Origin: Microbacterium sp. MYb66
GTDB taxonomy: Bacteria > Actinomycetota > Actinomycetes > Actinomycetales > Microbacteriaceae
Assembly (NCBI RefSeq): GCF_002979435.1
Contig: NZ_PCOV01000007.1
Span: 62,001-126,000 of the forward strand
Direction: 5' to 3'
Length of the DNA: 64,000 nucleotides
Shown here: one piece after another, positions 8,844 through 18,071 of the stretch
How positions within the stretch are numbered: position 1 is the stretch's first letter
How the letters are laid out: each line of letters opens with the position of its first letter
Notes under the pieces: generated by a model
Told to the model about the DNA's origin: nothing
What the model saw: the letters and a program-made list of their open reading frames with translations, nothing else
Database searches by the model: none
Program-made: the position numbers and the translations under genes

Positions 8844-9920
8844 TCAGACGGCCGCGGCGGAGTCCCGCACCAGCAGCTCGGCGGTGAGCATCTGGCGCGC
8901 GGGCTCCGCCGTTCCTCCGCGGATGATCCCGACGAGGGTCGTCGTCGCGGTCGCCCCGAGTCGCTGACGCGGCTGCTCGATGACGGTGACGGCCGGCTGC
9001 ACCATGGTCGTCCAGTCCTGGTCGTCGAAGGCGATGAACGACAGGTCGTCGGGGATGACCAGACCGGCGGAGCGGATGCCGCGGAACGCGCCCGAGCTCA
9101 GCACCGCGTCGGTGGCGTGCAGCGCCGTGGCCTCGATGCCGCGCGCGAAGAACTCCTCGACCGCCTTCTGCGCGTCGGCGGTCGTGTAACCGGAGCGGAT
9201 GATCAGGGCGTCGTCGATCTCGATGTCGGCCTGCCGCAGCGCACGGAGGTAGCCGACGAGGCGCTGTGCCGACGGCCTCAGGAGCGAGAGGTCGAAGTCC
9301 TCCGCCGGTCGATCGGTGAAGCTCTCGAGCGTGGAGCGCACCTGCGAAGCCTCGGTGACCAGAGCGATCCGGCGGTGGCCGTCGGCGATGAGCGCTCGCA
9401 CGGCCTGCTCGGTCGCGTCGACGTGGTCCACGGAGACCAGGGGCAGGTTCTCGAGTCCCGGCATCCGGCGGTCCAGCAGCACGATGGGCATGCCCTCGCT
9501 CTCGAGGCGGATGATCGCCGAGGGGTCGGGTTGGAACACGGGCGCGATCACGATGCCGTCCACCCGCTGCTCGGCGAGGAGCTCCAGCGAGCGCGCCTCG
9601 ATGTCGGCGTCGTTGTCGGTGTTGCTCACGAGCACTTCGAATCCCGCCGCTCTGGCGGTGTCGGCCAGGCCGCGCAGGACCGCCGAGAAGAACGGGATGG
9701 CCACGTCCGGGACGACGATGCCGATGGTGTTGGTGGCGCCGGACTTCATGGCCCTGGCCAGCTGGTTCGGGCGGTAGCCCAGGCGGTCGGCGGCCTCGAG
9801 GACCTTCTTGCGCGTCTTGTCGCTGGCCGACCCGTTCTGCGCCAGCACGCGCGCCGCGGCGGACTTGGACACCCCCGCGGCCTCTGCGACGTCGATGATC
9901 GTCACTGCTCCGTGCGCCAT
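8844..9920 (-). CDS. LacI-family transcriptional regulator
   Basis: A 358-residue LacI/GalR regulator from ATG 9920. The N-terminal helix-turn-helix reads VTIIDVAEAAGVSKSAAARVLAQ at roughly residues 5-27 (two pieces of a continuous motif), the hinge helix follows at NQLARAMKSG, and the rest is a periplasmic-binding-like effector domain. The open frame extends further upstream, but that part crosses the promoter region and lacks homology features. The gene lies between the two operons that carry the GGGAACGTTCCC operator, so it is the natural candidate to control both, with the imported substrate or a phosphorylated intermediate as inducer. Confidence 0.9.
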   Translation of the reverse strand: MAHGAVTIIDVAEAAGVSKSAAARVLAQNGSASDKTRKKVLEAADRLGYRPNQLARAMKSGATNTIGIVVPDVAIPFFSAVLRGLADTARAAGFEVLVSNTDNDADIEARSLELLAEQRVDGIVIAPVFQPDPSAIIRLESEGMPIVLLDRRMPGLENLPLVSVDHVDATEQAVRALIADGHRRIALVTEASQVRSTLESFTDRPAEDFDLSLLRPSAQRLVGYLRALRQADIEIDDALIIRSGYTTADAQKAVEEFFARGIEATALHATDAVLSSGAFRGIRSAGLVIPDDLSFIAFDDQDWTTMVQPAVTVIEQPRQRLGATATTTLVGIIRGGTAEPARQMLTAELLVRDSAAAV

Positions 9921-10014
9921 GCGTGGTCCCCTCGTCGGTCGATGGCATCGTAGCGGACGAGACGTCCTCCACCATCGCGGCAGATCACCGTGCGGTAAAT
10001 CTTCCTCAATGATA

Positions 10015-10071
10015 TTGACATCGTTCCCAACGTGCGTAAGAGTAAGACGAATACCAAGCGGGAACGTTCCC
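10015..10071 (+). promoter_or_regulatory. LacI-controlled promoter of the ABC transporter/GGT operon
   Basis: TTGACA (10015-10020) and AAGAGT (10038-10043) are 17 bp apart. A CGTTCCCAA half-site sits in the spacer (10022-10030) and a perfect 12-bp palindrome GGGAACGTTCCC lies at 10060-10071. It is a near copy of the module at 3134-3183. About 190 nt of untranslated leader follows before the transporter start at 10266; I see a purine-rich GGAGGAGG run near 10112 but no convincing reading frame or riboswitch in it. Confidence 0.75.
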
Positions 10072-10265
10072 AATATGGTGTTGAAATGCAGTTTCTCCCA
10101 CCGAAGAAGACAGGAGGAGGAGGTTCACCGCAGAACCCGGTCACAGCGGGCGAGCGAGCACCCGAACGGCTCACCGCGTCCACAGCCCGGCTCTCGGCAT
10201 CGACGCCGAGCACGCACTTTCTCTTCTTCCCGCCCTAAAGGGCCCTCAAGAGACGGACTCACAGC

Positions 10266-11861
10266 ATGAACACTCTCACCACCCGATTCCCGCGCGGCAC
10301 CCGCGCTCGCGGGGCGCGGATCATCGGCCTGGTCGGCGCCGCGACGATGGCACTGACCCTGGGCCTCGCCGGCTGCGCGAGCGGCTCCGACAGCGGCGGC
10401 GGTGCGGCCGCCGCCGACCAGACCCTCAAGATCGGGTTCTCGGCCGAGCCCCCCGGGTTCAAGACCGGTGTCGACCAGGGGTCGGCGAACCGACAGCTCA
10501 CCACTCTCGTGCGCCGCGGCCTGCTCTCGTACGGCCCCGACGGCGAGGTGGTCCCCGCGCTGGCCTCCGACTACGAGGTGAGCGACGACGGACTCACCTA
10601 CACCTTCACCCTCCGCGACGGACTCGCGTTCTCCAATGACGAGGACCTCACCTCCGAGGACGTGAAGCGGACCTTCGAGTTCCTGGCCGTGCCCGAGAAC
10701 GGCGCCGCCGACCAGACCTCGTTCGCGAACATCGCCGGCATCGAGACGCCGGACGACACCACGGTGGTGCTCACGCTCTCCGAGCCGCAGACCGCGCTGC
10801 CGAAGGTGATCGCCAACCCCCTGAACGCGATCGTGCCCGAAGAGGCCGTCGACGCGGACGGCGTGCCCGTCGGTGCCGGACCCTTCATGGTCACCGACTA
10901 CAAGAAGGGCGTCTCGTACACGCTCGAGGCCGACCCCCACTACTACGAGGCCGACTCCGTCGAGCTCGACAAGATCGTGATGACGTTCATGGCCGACGCG
11001 CAGACCCGTGTGAAGGCGCTCGTCGGCGGTCAGGTCGACTTCATCGACTACGTGCCGGCAGCGGACTACGCCACCCTCGAGAACGCGAACGGCGTCACGC
11101 TCGACACGGCGCACGGTCTCTACGGCGCGCTCCAGTTCAACCTGACCGAGGGCCCGCTGGCGGTTCCGGAGGTGCGTCAGGCCATCGCCTACGCGCTCGA
11201 CCTGGAGTCGCTGAACGAGGTCGGCACCCTCGGATACGGCACCTCGAACGGCGGCCTGCCGATCCCGGAGGACAGCGAGTACTTCGACGAGGAGCAGGCG
11301 AACCATTTCGCCCAGGACGTCGACAAGGCGAAGGATCTCCTCGCCGAGGGCGGGTACGCCGACGGCGGCTTCAGCCTGACGCTGCTCACCAACTCGCAGT
11401 ACTTCGGCTACAGCGAGCGGGCGCAGGTCATCAAGAGCGACCTGGAGAAGATCGGCATCACCGTGGAGATCGAGACCGGCGACTACGCCAACCAGATCGC
11501 CAAGGGCAACAGCGGCTCGTACGACCTCATGATCGGGGGACCGCCCGCGGCGATCAACGACCCCTCCGCCCTCACCGGAGCCTTCATCGGCGGTCCGACC
11601 TTCGTCCGCAGCTTCGGCATCGACCAGGAGCTCTACGCGAGCCTGCTCGACGAAGGCGCCAAGACCGCGGACGGCCCGGAGCGCAAGGCGATCTACCACG
11701 AGCTGGGCGAGATCTACCTCGAGGACGTGCCGTTCGTGACATGGGGGCAGGGTGCTGCCGCCTACGCGTACTCCGACGACCTGGAAGGATTCGAGATGCT
11801 CAGCGGGCCGATCGTCTACTCGTCGATGTACAGCCTGGCCGGAGCACGGCTCACCGACTGA
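10266..11861 (+). CDS. ABC transporter substrate-binding lipoprotein, family 5 (peptide/opine type)
   Basis: A 531-residue protein with a long n-region rich in Arg, a hydrophobic stretch and the lipobox LAGC with Cys near residue 37, so it should be membrane-anchored outside the cell. The mature part carries the SBP family 5 pattern (LRRGLLSYGPDGEVVPALA region near residue 80, FTLRDGLAFSND near residue 117, and the AEGGYADGGF motif near residue 360). It starts an operon of two permeases, a double ATPase and a gamma-glutamyltransferase. In this context it probably binds a small glycated or gamma-glutamyl peptide-like compound rather than generic peptides. Confidence 0.9.
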   Translation: MNTLTTRFPRGTRARGARIIGLVGAATMALTLGLAGCASGSDSGGGAAAADQTLKIGFSAEPPGFKTGVDQGSANRQLTTLVRRGLLSYGPDGEVVPALASDYEVSDDGLTYTFTLRDGLAFSNDEDLTSEDVKRTFEFLAVPENGAADQTSFANIAGIETPDDTTVVLTLSEPQTALPKVIANPLNAIVPEEAVDADGVPVGAGPFMVTDYKKGVSYTLEADPHYYEADSVELDKIVMTFMADAQTRVKALVGGQVDFIDYVPAADYATLENANGVTLDTAHGLYGALQFNLTEGPLAVPEVRQAIAYALDLESLNEVGTLGYGTSNGGLPIPEDSEYFDEEQANHFAQDVDKAKDLLAEGGYADGGFSLTLLTNSQYFGYSERAQVIKSDLEKIGITVEIETGDYANQIAKGNSGSYDLMIGGPPAAINDPSALTGAFIGGPTFVRSFGIDQELYASLLDEGAKTADGPERKAIYHELGEIYLEDVPFVTWGQGAAAYAYSDDLEGFEMLSGPIVYSSMYSLAGARLTD

Positions 11862-11902
11862 GCCGCGCCACGACGGCGCCCTCTGACTCGAATGGGTTCT
11901 CA

Positions 11903-12859
11903 ATGATTCGCTACATACTGCTTCGACTCGGACTGGGTGTCGTCACCGTCTGGGGTGCCGTGACAGCCGTCTTCCTGGCGCTGCACGCCGTCCCCGGCGG
12001 ACCGGCATCGATCATCCTCCAGGGGGGTGCCGGCGGCGGGGACGTCAACCCCGCCGCCGTCGCCGCCCTCGAGAAGGAGCTGGGGCTGGACCAGCCGCTG
12101 CTCGTCCAGTACTTCACGTACCTCGGCGACCTGCTGCGCGGTGACCTCGGCGACTCGATCAAGTACGCGACGCCGGTGACCGAGATCATCGCGTCGCCGC
12201 TCGGGAACACCGTGGCCCTGGTCGTCATGGCGCTCGTCATCGGCGGCGTGGTCGGTGTCGCCTTCGGCGTCGTGTCGGGCAACTGGCCGGGGAGCGTCGT
12301 CGATCGGGTGCTGTCGGGACTCATCTCGGTGGCCGTCTCGACGCCCGGCTTCGTGATCGCGATCTTCCTCTCCCTCGTCGTCGGCCTCAGCCTGGGCTGG
12401 TTCCCGTCTCTCGGCTACAGTCCGCCGGAAGACGGCATCGGCCCGTTCCTCTCCTACGCCTTCCTGCCGAGCCTGGCGCTGTCGTTCGGCTTCCTCGCGA
12501 TCGTCGGACGGGTCATGCGGACGTCGATCCTCTCCGTGAGACGCGAGGACTGGGTCCGCACCGCTCGAGGGATGGGCCTGCCGCGGACGCGGGTGTTCCG
12601 GCGTCACGTCTTCCGCAACGCGGTCAACCCGGTGGTGACCGTCGCCGGCCTGCAGCTGGGCGGACTGCTCGGCGCCACCGTCCTGATCGAGCAGGTCTTC
12701 AACTGGCCGGGCATCGGCAGCACGCTGCTCAACGCCATCAACGGCCGCGACTATCCGCTCGTGCAGGGGATCGTCATCCTGTTCGCCGTGGTGTTCATCG
12801 TGACGAACCTCGTCGTCGATCTCCTTTACCGATTCCTCGATCCCCGAGTGGAGGGCTGA
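11903..12859 (+). CDS. ABC transporter permease, DppB/OppB type
   Basis: A 318-residue membrane protein beginning MIRYILLRLGLGVVTVWG, the characteristic first helix of DppB-type permeases. It has six predicted membrane segments, the periplasmic loop with the GLDQPLLVQY segment, and the EAA-type cytoplasmic loop around TARGMGLPRTRVFRRHVFRN near residue 220. The start at ATG 11903 is 41 bp after the binding-protein stop; the ribosome site is weak. It pairs with the DppC-type protein that follows after 5 bp. Confidence 0.9.
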   Translation: MIRYILLRLGLGVVTVWGAVTAVFLALHAVPGGPASIILQGGAGGGDVNPAAVAALEKELGLDQPLLVQYFTYLGDLLRGDLGDSIKYATPVTEIIASPLGNTVALVVMALVIGGVVGVAFGVVSGNWPGSVVDRVLSGLISVAVSTPGFVIAIFLSLVVGLSLGWFPSLGYSPPEDGIGPFLSYAFLPSLALSFGFLAIVGRVMRTSILSVRREDWVRTARGMGLPRTRVFRRHVFRNAVNPVVTVAGLQLGGLLGATVLIEQVFNWPGIGSTLLNAINGRDYPLVQGIVILFAVVFIVTNLVVDLLYRFLDPRVEG

Positions 12860-12864
12860 TCCCG

Positions 12865-13779
12865 ATGCGCAACGCGTTTCGAACCGTCTGGAACAGGTCC
12901 AGCCCCGGACTCTTCATCACGACGTGCGTCATGCTCGTGGTGCTGCTGTTCATCTTCATCTATCCGCTCTTCAGCGTCGTCAACCCGCTCACGCAGGACG
13001 TCGCGAACGCCTTCGCCCCGATCGGGACCCCCGGCCACCCGCTCGGGACCGACAACCTGGGTCGCGACACCTTCGCCCGACTGATCGTCGGACTGCGGAC
13101 CGAGATCATCGTCTGCGCGTCCGGCACCCTGCTCGCCGCGCTCATCGGGACGCTCATCGGCATCCTCGCGGCCTACTTCCGCGGGTTCGCGGACCTTCTG
13201 CTGATGCGGGTCGTCGACGTCGTGCTCGCCTTCCCGAACCTCGTTTTCGCGATGCTCATCGTCTCGCTCTACGGCGCCAGCGACCTGACGGTCGTGGCGG
13301 TCTGCGCGATCGCGTTCTTCCCGAGCTTCGCCCGTCTCACCTACGGCGAGGTGCTCTCGCTGCGCCAGGCGCTGTACGTGGAGTCGGCCGAGCTGTTCGG
13401 CGGCACCCGCTGGCAGATCATCCGCGGCCCGCTGCTGCGCGGGGTCGGCCCGCTGGTTCTCGCGCAGGGATTCCTCACCCTCGCCTTCGCGGTCGGACTC
13501 GAGTCGGGCCTCAGCTTCCTCGGTCTCGGGATCACGCCGCCGCGTCCTTCGCTCGGCCTCATGATCGCCACCGGTCAGCAGTACTTCATGCAGAGTCCCT
13601 GGCAGCTGCTCATCCCGAGCATCGTCCTGGTCGCCCTGCTCGTCTCGCTCGGGTACGTCGCCGACTGGGTGCGCGATCTGCTGGATCCGCGCGGAGTGAC
13701 CCGGCGTCGTCGTCCGGCGAGGACGATCGCCGCACAGCGCCGCAACAGCCTGCCGTCCGGACAAGGGGTCAACGCATGA
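12865..13779 (+). CDS. ABC transporter permease, DppC/OppC type
   Basis: This 304-residue protein has the DppC layout: an N-terminal membrane helix, the HPLGTDNLGRDTFARL segment near residue 57 that marks the family, five further helices, and the EAA loop near YVESAELFGGTRWQIIRGPL (residues about 171-190). The GLESGLSFLGLGI segment near residue 213 is also typical. It forms the heterodimeric channel with the upstream permease. The stop overlaps the start of the ATPase gene (ATGA). Confidence 0.9.
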   Translation: MRNAFRTVWNRSSPGLFITTCVMLVVLLFIFIYPLFSVVNPLTQDVANAFAPIGTPGHPLGTDNLGRDTFARLIVGLRTEIIVCASGTLLAALIGTLIGILAAYFRGFADLLLMRVVDVVLAFPNLVFAMLIVSLYGASDLTVVAVCAIAFFPSFARLTYGEVLSLRQALYVESAELFGGTRWQIIRGPLLRGVGPLVLAQGFLTLAFAVGLESGLSFLGLGITPPRPSLGLMIATGQQYFMQSPWQLLIPSIVLVALLVSLGYVADWVRDLLDPRGVTRRRRPARTIAAQRRNSLPSGQGVNA

Positions 13780-15560
13780 ACGCTCAGGGAGAGAACCTGC
13801 TGACGGTCTCCGGCCTCGACATCGGGGTCGCGGGCAAGGCGATCGTGCACGGCGCCTCGTTCACCGTCGCCCGCGGCGAGGTCGTCGCGATCGTCGGGGA
13901 GTCGGGCGCCGGCAAATCCATGACGGCGATGGCGATCCCCGATCTCCTCCCGCCCGGCACGACCCGCGGCGGTTCGATCCGCTTCGAGGGCAAAGAGCTG
14001 CTCGACGCGTCCGAGGCGGAGATGCAGCGCTACCGCGGCGCCGAGATCGCCTGCGTGTACCAGGAGCCGATGACGGCGCTGAACCCTCTGCACACGGTGG
14101 GCGACTTCCTCGCGGAGGCCATCGGCGCGCATGAGAACGCGACGACCGGGCGCCGCCGCGAACCGCAGGAGCTGCTCGAGCTCGTCGGGCTCGGCGGGTA
14201 CGACGACCTCCTCAGGCGCTATCCGCATCAGCTCTCCGGTGGCCAGCGTCAGCGGATCATGGCCGCGGGCGCCGTCGCGTGGGAGCCGAAGCTGCTCATC
14301 GCCGACGAGCCGACGACCGCTCTCGACGTCACGACGCAGAAGAACCTGCTCGCGATGTTCCGCGAGGTGGTGCGCCGCGAGGGCATGGCGATGATCTTCG
14401 TGACGCACGACATGGGTGTCGTCGCGGACATCGCCGACTCGGTCGTGGTGATGCGCGACGGCCTCGTCGTCGAGACCGGTGACGTCTACTCGATCTTCGC
14501 GAGCCCGCAGCACGACTACACCCGCTCGCTGCTGGGCGCGGCCCGCGCGCTGCACGGCGCTCAGGCCGACATCGCGGCCCCGGCACACGAGCAGACGGTC
14601 GCCCATGATGCGGATGCCGCCGGAACGGCCCGGTCGGAGTCGGTGCCGGAGTCGGTGCCGGAGTCGGAGTCGGCCGCACAGACACCGACGTCGGATGCGG
14701 CGCCTGCCGTGGCGCTGGAGGTGCGCGACCTCGTGGTCGAGTACCGGCGTTCGGGGCTGCGGCGCCCGCGGACCGAGGAGAACCGGCGTGCCGCGGTGCA
14801 GGACGGGAAGCTCACCGTCGCCCGCGGCGAGACCCTCGGCATCGTGGGGGAGTCCGGCTCGGGCAAATCCACGATCGCGCGGGCGATCCTCGGGCTCGCG
14901 CCCGTCACCGGCGGTTCGGTCTCGCTCGCGGGCGTCGAGCTCGTGGGACTGCGCGGTCGTCGTCGCCGACGGGCGCTCTCGCGACTCGGGGTCGTCTTCC
15001 AGGACCCCACCTCGTCGCTCGATCCGAGTCTTCCGCTCTGGCGTGTGGTGACCGAGCCGCTCTGGCGCAGCGGCACCGTGCGCGACACCAGGGAGCTTCG
15101 GCGACGTGCGCGCGAGCTGCTGGTCGACGTCGATCTCGACCCGACCTGGATCGACCGCCGACGCCACGAGCTGTCGGGCGGGCAGCGGCAGCGCGTCGCC
15201 ATCGCCCGGGCCGTCTCGCACCGCCCCGACGTGCTGATCGCGGACGAGCCGACCTCGGCGCTCGACGTGACGGTGCAGGTGACCGTGCTCGAGCTGCTGG
15301 CGCGTCTGCAGCGCGAGCACGACTTCGCCTGCATCTTCATCAGCCACGATCTGTACGTCGTGTCGACCATCTCCGACCGGGTGCTCGTGATGAAGGACGG
15401 GCGGATCGTCGAGAGCGGCGCGACCGCCGACGTCATCCATGACCCGGAGAACGAGTACACCCGCACGCTGCTCGGCGCCATCCCGGTGCCGGATCCGGTG
15501 GCGCAGCGGGCGCGGCGCGATGCGGAGGAGTCCGTGTGGTCTCCGGGAGGAGATCTGTGA
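13776..15560 (+). CDS. Dual-ATPase ABC transporter protein (fused DppD-DppF type)
   Basis: At 594 residues it holds two nucleotide-binding domains in one chain. Domain one has Walker A GESGAGKS (about residue 41), signature LSGGQRQR (about 153) and Walker B LLIADEP (about 173). Domain two has GESGSGKST (about 357), signature LSGGQRQR (about 466) and VLIADEP (about 485). A low-complexity linker with repeated SVPESVPESE at about 287-300 joins them. Each half has the oligopeptide-type C-terminal extension. Such fused ATPases are common in actinobacterial Dpp-like importers. It overlaps its neighbours on both sides by 4 and 1 bp. Confidence 0.92.
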   Translation: MNAQGENLLTVSGLDIGVAGKAIVHGASFTVARGEVVAIVGESGAGKSMTAMAIPDLLPPGTTRGGSIRFEGKELLDASEAEMQRYRGAEIACVYQEPMTALNPLHTVGDFLAEAIGAHENATTGRRREPQELLELVGLGGYDDLLRRYPHQLSGGQRQRIMAAGAVAWEPKLLIADEPTTALDVTTQKNLLAMFREVVRREGMAMIFVTHDMGVVADIADSVVVMRDGLVVETGDVYSIFASPQHDYTRSLLGAARALHGAQADIAAPAHEQTVAHDADAAGTARSESVPESVPESESAAQTPTSDAAPAVALEVRDLVVEYRRSGLRRPRTEENRRAAVQDGKLTVARGETLGIVGESGSGKSTIARAILGLAPVTGGSVSLAGVELVGLRGRRRRRALSRLGVVFQDPTSSLDPSLPLWRVVTEPLWRSGTVRDTRELRRRARELLVDVDLDPTWIDRRRHELSGGQRQRVAIARAVSHRPDVLIADEPTSALDVTVQVTVLELLARLQREHDFACIFISHDLYVVSTISDRVLVMKDGRIVESGATADVIHDPENEYTRTLLGAIPVPDPVAQRARRDAEESVWSPGGDL

Positions 15561-17161
15561 TGCGGCCCGAGTACGCGACGCCCGGCCGGTACGGCGCCAA
15601 GGAGGTGGCCGTCGGCACGCGCGGGATGGTGGTCAGCTCGGAGCCGATCGCCGTCGAGGCGGGAGCCGCCGTGCTGCGCGACGGAGGCAACGCCCTGGAT
15701 GCCGCGCTCGCCGTCGCCGCGACGCAGCTGGTGACCGAGCCGCACATGACCTCGCTCACCGGGGGCATCTCGCTCGTGTACCGCGAGGCGTCGTCCGGCG
15801 CTGCCGCGTATCTCTCCGGCAACGTCAACGCACCTCTGGCGGAGCTGTCGGACTTCGGCGGCGCCGACCTCACCCGGGCGCGCGGCGTGCCCGTGCCCGG
15901 ATGGTGGCCGGCGTTCACGGCCGCCCACGCGCGCTTCGGATCGCTCTCGGTGGGCCGACTGCTCGCTCCGGCGATCGATGCGGCGCGGGAGGGCTTCGCG
16001 GTGTCGCCGTATCTCTTCGGCGAGATGTACAACGCGCGGCAGAACCTCGGGCGCAACCCGGAGTCCCGGGAGATGTACTTCCGGGACGGGTCGATCATCG
16101 GTCCGGGCCAGGCCCTCGTGCAGGAGCGGGTCGCGCGCACGCTGGAGCGGCTGCGCGACGAGGGTATGAGCTACTACCTCGGCGACTTCGCGCGGGCCTT
16201 CTGCGCGGCGAGCGATTCGGACGGCGGGGTCATCTCGAGGGCCGACTTCGAGGCGTACCGGCCGGAGTGGGCCGACCCGGTGCGGGGGACGTATCGGGGG
16301 TTCGAGGTCATCGGCTCGGCTCCCCCGGACGACGGCGGGCTGCAGCTGGTCGAGGCCTTCAACATCCTGGAGAACCTCGACCTCGCGGCACTGGGTCCGG
16401 CGAGCGCCTCGCCCGAGACGCTGTCGGCGCTCATCGCCGTCCACAACGCCGTCTACTACGCGGCCCCTCGCGAACGGCGCTTCCGTGAGAACGAGCGCAT
16501 CATGGACGTGCTGCTGTCGAAGGAGTACGGCCGCCAGCGGTTCGAGCTGCTCGACACGCTCGCCGGCCCCGCCGGAGCTGCGCCGCCCTCGCCGGGCACC
16601 ATCCACCTGTCCGTCGTCGACGCCGACCACAACGTCGCCACCCTCACCCACTCGCACATGGCCTCCCCGTGGGTGAACGGGCTGTTCGCCGAGGGGTTCC
16701 AGCTCGCCGGCGGAGGATCCTTCTTCCAGCGCGTGATGCCGCAGCCGGGTGAGCGCGCGACCATCTATCTGGCACCGAGCATGGTCCTGCGCGACGGTGC
16801 GCCGGTGATCGCGTCGGGGTCGCCCTCGGTGTCTCTCGTGGCCTGCGTCCTGCAGAACCTGGTGAACCTCATGGACTTCGGCATGCCGATCGAGCAGAGC
16901 GTCGCCGAGCCGCGCTTCGGTGCGCGCCCGCACGAGCCCGCCCGGGGATGGGTGCCGGGAACGACGCTCGAATCCGGCTTCCCCGACACGGTGCTGGCCG
17001 AGGTGCAGCGCTGGGCCGGGCGCAATCGCCTCTGGACGCGGGAGATCGGGCCGTGGAACTCGATGGCCGGGAACTTCGACGGCATCACGATCGATCCCGT
17101 CACCGGGGAGATGCGGTCGTGCGGCGACCCGCGGCGGATGGGCGTCGCCGTCGCGGCCTGA
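15560..17161 (+). CDS. Gamma-glutamyltransferase family protein
   Basis: The 533-residue protein starts at ATG 15560 (GGGAGGAG upstream), overlapping the ATPase stop by one base. Family features are EAGAAVLRDGGNALDAALA near residue 35, TGGISL near 73, and the predicted autoprocessing site TIHLSVVD near residue 348, whose Thr aligns with the catalytic N-terminal nucleophile of the small subunit. The glycine pair GG in the downstream GFQLAGGGSFF loop is present. No convincing signal peptide is seen, so it is probably cytoplasmic, unlike classical secreted GGT. In context it would remove gamma-linked glutamyl groups from an imported compound, delivering glutamate or a 5-oxoproline precursor for the oxoprolinase. 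Confidence 0.85.
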   Translation: MRPEYATPGRYGAKEVAVGTRGMVVSSEPIAVEAGAAVLRDGGNALDAALAVAATQLVTEPHMTSLTGGISLVYREASSGAAAYLSGNVNAPLAELSDFGGADLTRARGVPVPGWWPAFTAAHARFGSLSVGRLLAPAIDAAREGFAVSPYLFGEMYNARQNLGRNPESREMYFRDGSIIGPGQALVQERVARTLERLRDEGMSYYLGDFARAFCAASDSDGGVISRADFEAYRPEWADPVRGTYRGFEVIGSAPPDDGGLQLVEAFNILENLDLAALGPASASPETLSALIAVHNAVYYAAPRERRFRENERIMDVLLSKEYGRQRFELLDTLAGPAGAAPPSPGTIHLSVVDADHNVATLTHSHMASPWVNGLFAEGFQLAGGGSFFQRVMPQPGERATIYLAPSMVLRDGAPVIASGSPSVSLVACVLQNLVNLMDFGMPIEQSVAEPRFGARPHEPARGWVPGTTLESGFPDTVLAEVQRWAGRNRLWTREIGPWNSMAGNFDGITIDPVTGEMRSCGDPRRMGVAVAA

Positions 17162-17203
17162 CCTCGGGGGGCCGATGGATCGCGCGAGCCGTAGCCTGGG
17201 GCC

Positions 17204-17830
17204 ATGACGATCACACCTGCACGCACGGCCGTCGAGGTCGTCGACTGGCGGCGCCGCGTCTTCGCCCTGTATGCCGCGGTGCGTCACGCCGACGAGCCGG
17301 AGGAGGCGCACGAGCTCTGGCGGATCGAACGGGACGACCTGATGCTCCGGCATCCCGCCACGCCCCTGCTGCCGGACGCGCGCGCGCTGTTCGAGGGGCT
17401 GCCGATCGCCTCGTACGATCCGCAGTGGCGCTTCGAGCTTCCGATCGTGCCCGCGGATCCCGGCGGGTTCGAGTTCGCGACCGGAACCGACGGCGTCGTG
17501 CCGTTCGAGCGGGTCGGCAGGGTCGAGATCCCGGATGCCGGATCGCTCGACGTGTGGCGGCTGAAGTCGTACGGCGGAGGTCTCTTCGTGCCGGTGCGCG
17601 ATGCGCTCGCCGGGCGCCCCGGGGGCACCTACGGCGGGGGACGCTACCTGCTCGACACGGTCAAGGGCGCCGACCTCGGCTCCGACGCCGAGCGCGGGAC
17701 GATCGTGCTCGACTTCAACTTCGCGTACAACCCGTCGTGCGCCTACGACCCCGCGTGGGCCTGCCCCCTGGCGCAGCCGGGCAACGTGCTCCCGGTGGCG
17801 GTCCCCGTCGGGGAGATGTACGCCGGCTGA
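17204..17830 (+). CDS. DUF1684 family protein
   Basis: A 208-residue cytoplasmic protein. The C-terminal block FNFAYNPSCAYDPAWACPL and the following GN-LPVAVPVGE pattern are the signature of DUF1684, a family of unknown function found widely in actinobacteria and Bacteroidetes; a conserved YGGGRYLLD precedes it at about residue 144. A leaderless-type promoter, TAGCCT at 17192-17197, ends 6 bp before the ATG, so it has its own transcription start although it follows the transferase by 42 bp. No enzymatic function can be given from sequence. Confidence 0.85.
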   Translation: MTITPARTAVEVVDWRRRVFALYAAVRHADEPEEAHELWRIERDDLMLRHPATPLLPDARALFEGLPIASYDPQWRFELPIVPADPGGFEFATGTDGVVPFERVGRVEIPDAGSLDVWRLKSYGGGLFVPVRDALAGRPGGTYGGGRYLLDTVKGADLGSDAERGTIVLDFNFAYNPSCAYDPAWACPLAQPGNVLPVAVPVGEMYAG

Positions 17831-17957
17831 GGAGGCGCCGGCGGTCTCCTACCGCGCGCGACATCTCGTGGTTTAGGTCTGTTTAGTGGATTCGAATCCC
17901 AACCCACCACGTTGTATGCCTATTTTCGCGCCGACTTTCGGGCGCTGACTCGCCTTG

Positions 17958-17986
17958 TTGACTTAAGTCGGCAAAACCGGTTTACT
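17958..17986 (+). promoter_or_regulatory. LacI-type operator/promoter of the sugar-binding protein and lyase genes
   Basis: TTGACT (17958-17963) and TTTACT (17981-17986) are separated by 17 bp, and the perfect palindrome AAACCGGTTT (17974-17983) spans the spacer end and the -10 element. The shared string CAAAACCGGTTTACTAAG recurs in the leftward promoter at 27220-27248 with the same spacing and orientation, so one regulator should silence both by blocking polymerase. The LacI protein at 27358-28470 is the likely binder. The rest of 17831-18071 shows nothing else clear. Confidence 0.8.
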
Positions 17987-18071
17987 AAGCGTGTTCGGCC
18001 TCCCGTAAAGGCCGTGCGCCGCACAGCAAGGAAGCCGGCACCCGAGCTTCCGAACGAAGGAGTTTCTCGCA

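Noticed and set aside
10032..10238. Possible leader peptide between the LacI operator and the binding-protein gene
   Set aside because: The frame starts within the promoter and has no ribosome site; the leader shows no regulatory hairpin pattern that I can support.
17885..17905. A tRNA T-arm-like string GGATTCGAATCCC followed by ACCCACCA
   Set aside because: The stem around it pairs poorly and no acceptor, D or anticodon arm exists upstream, so it is neither a tRNA nor a convincing att remnant.
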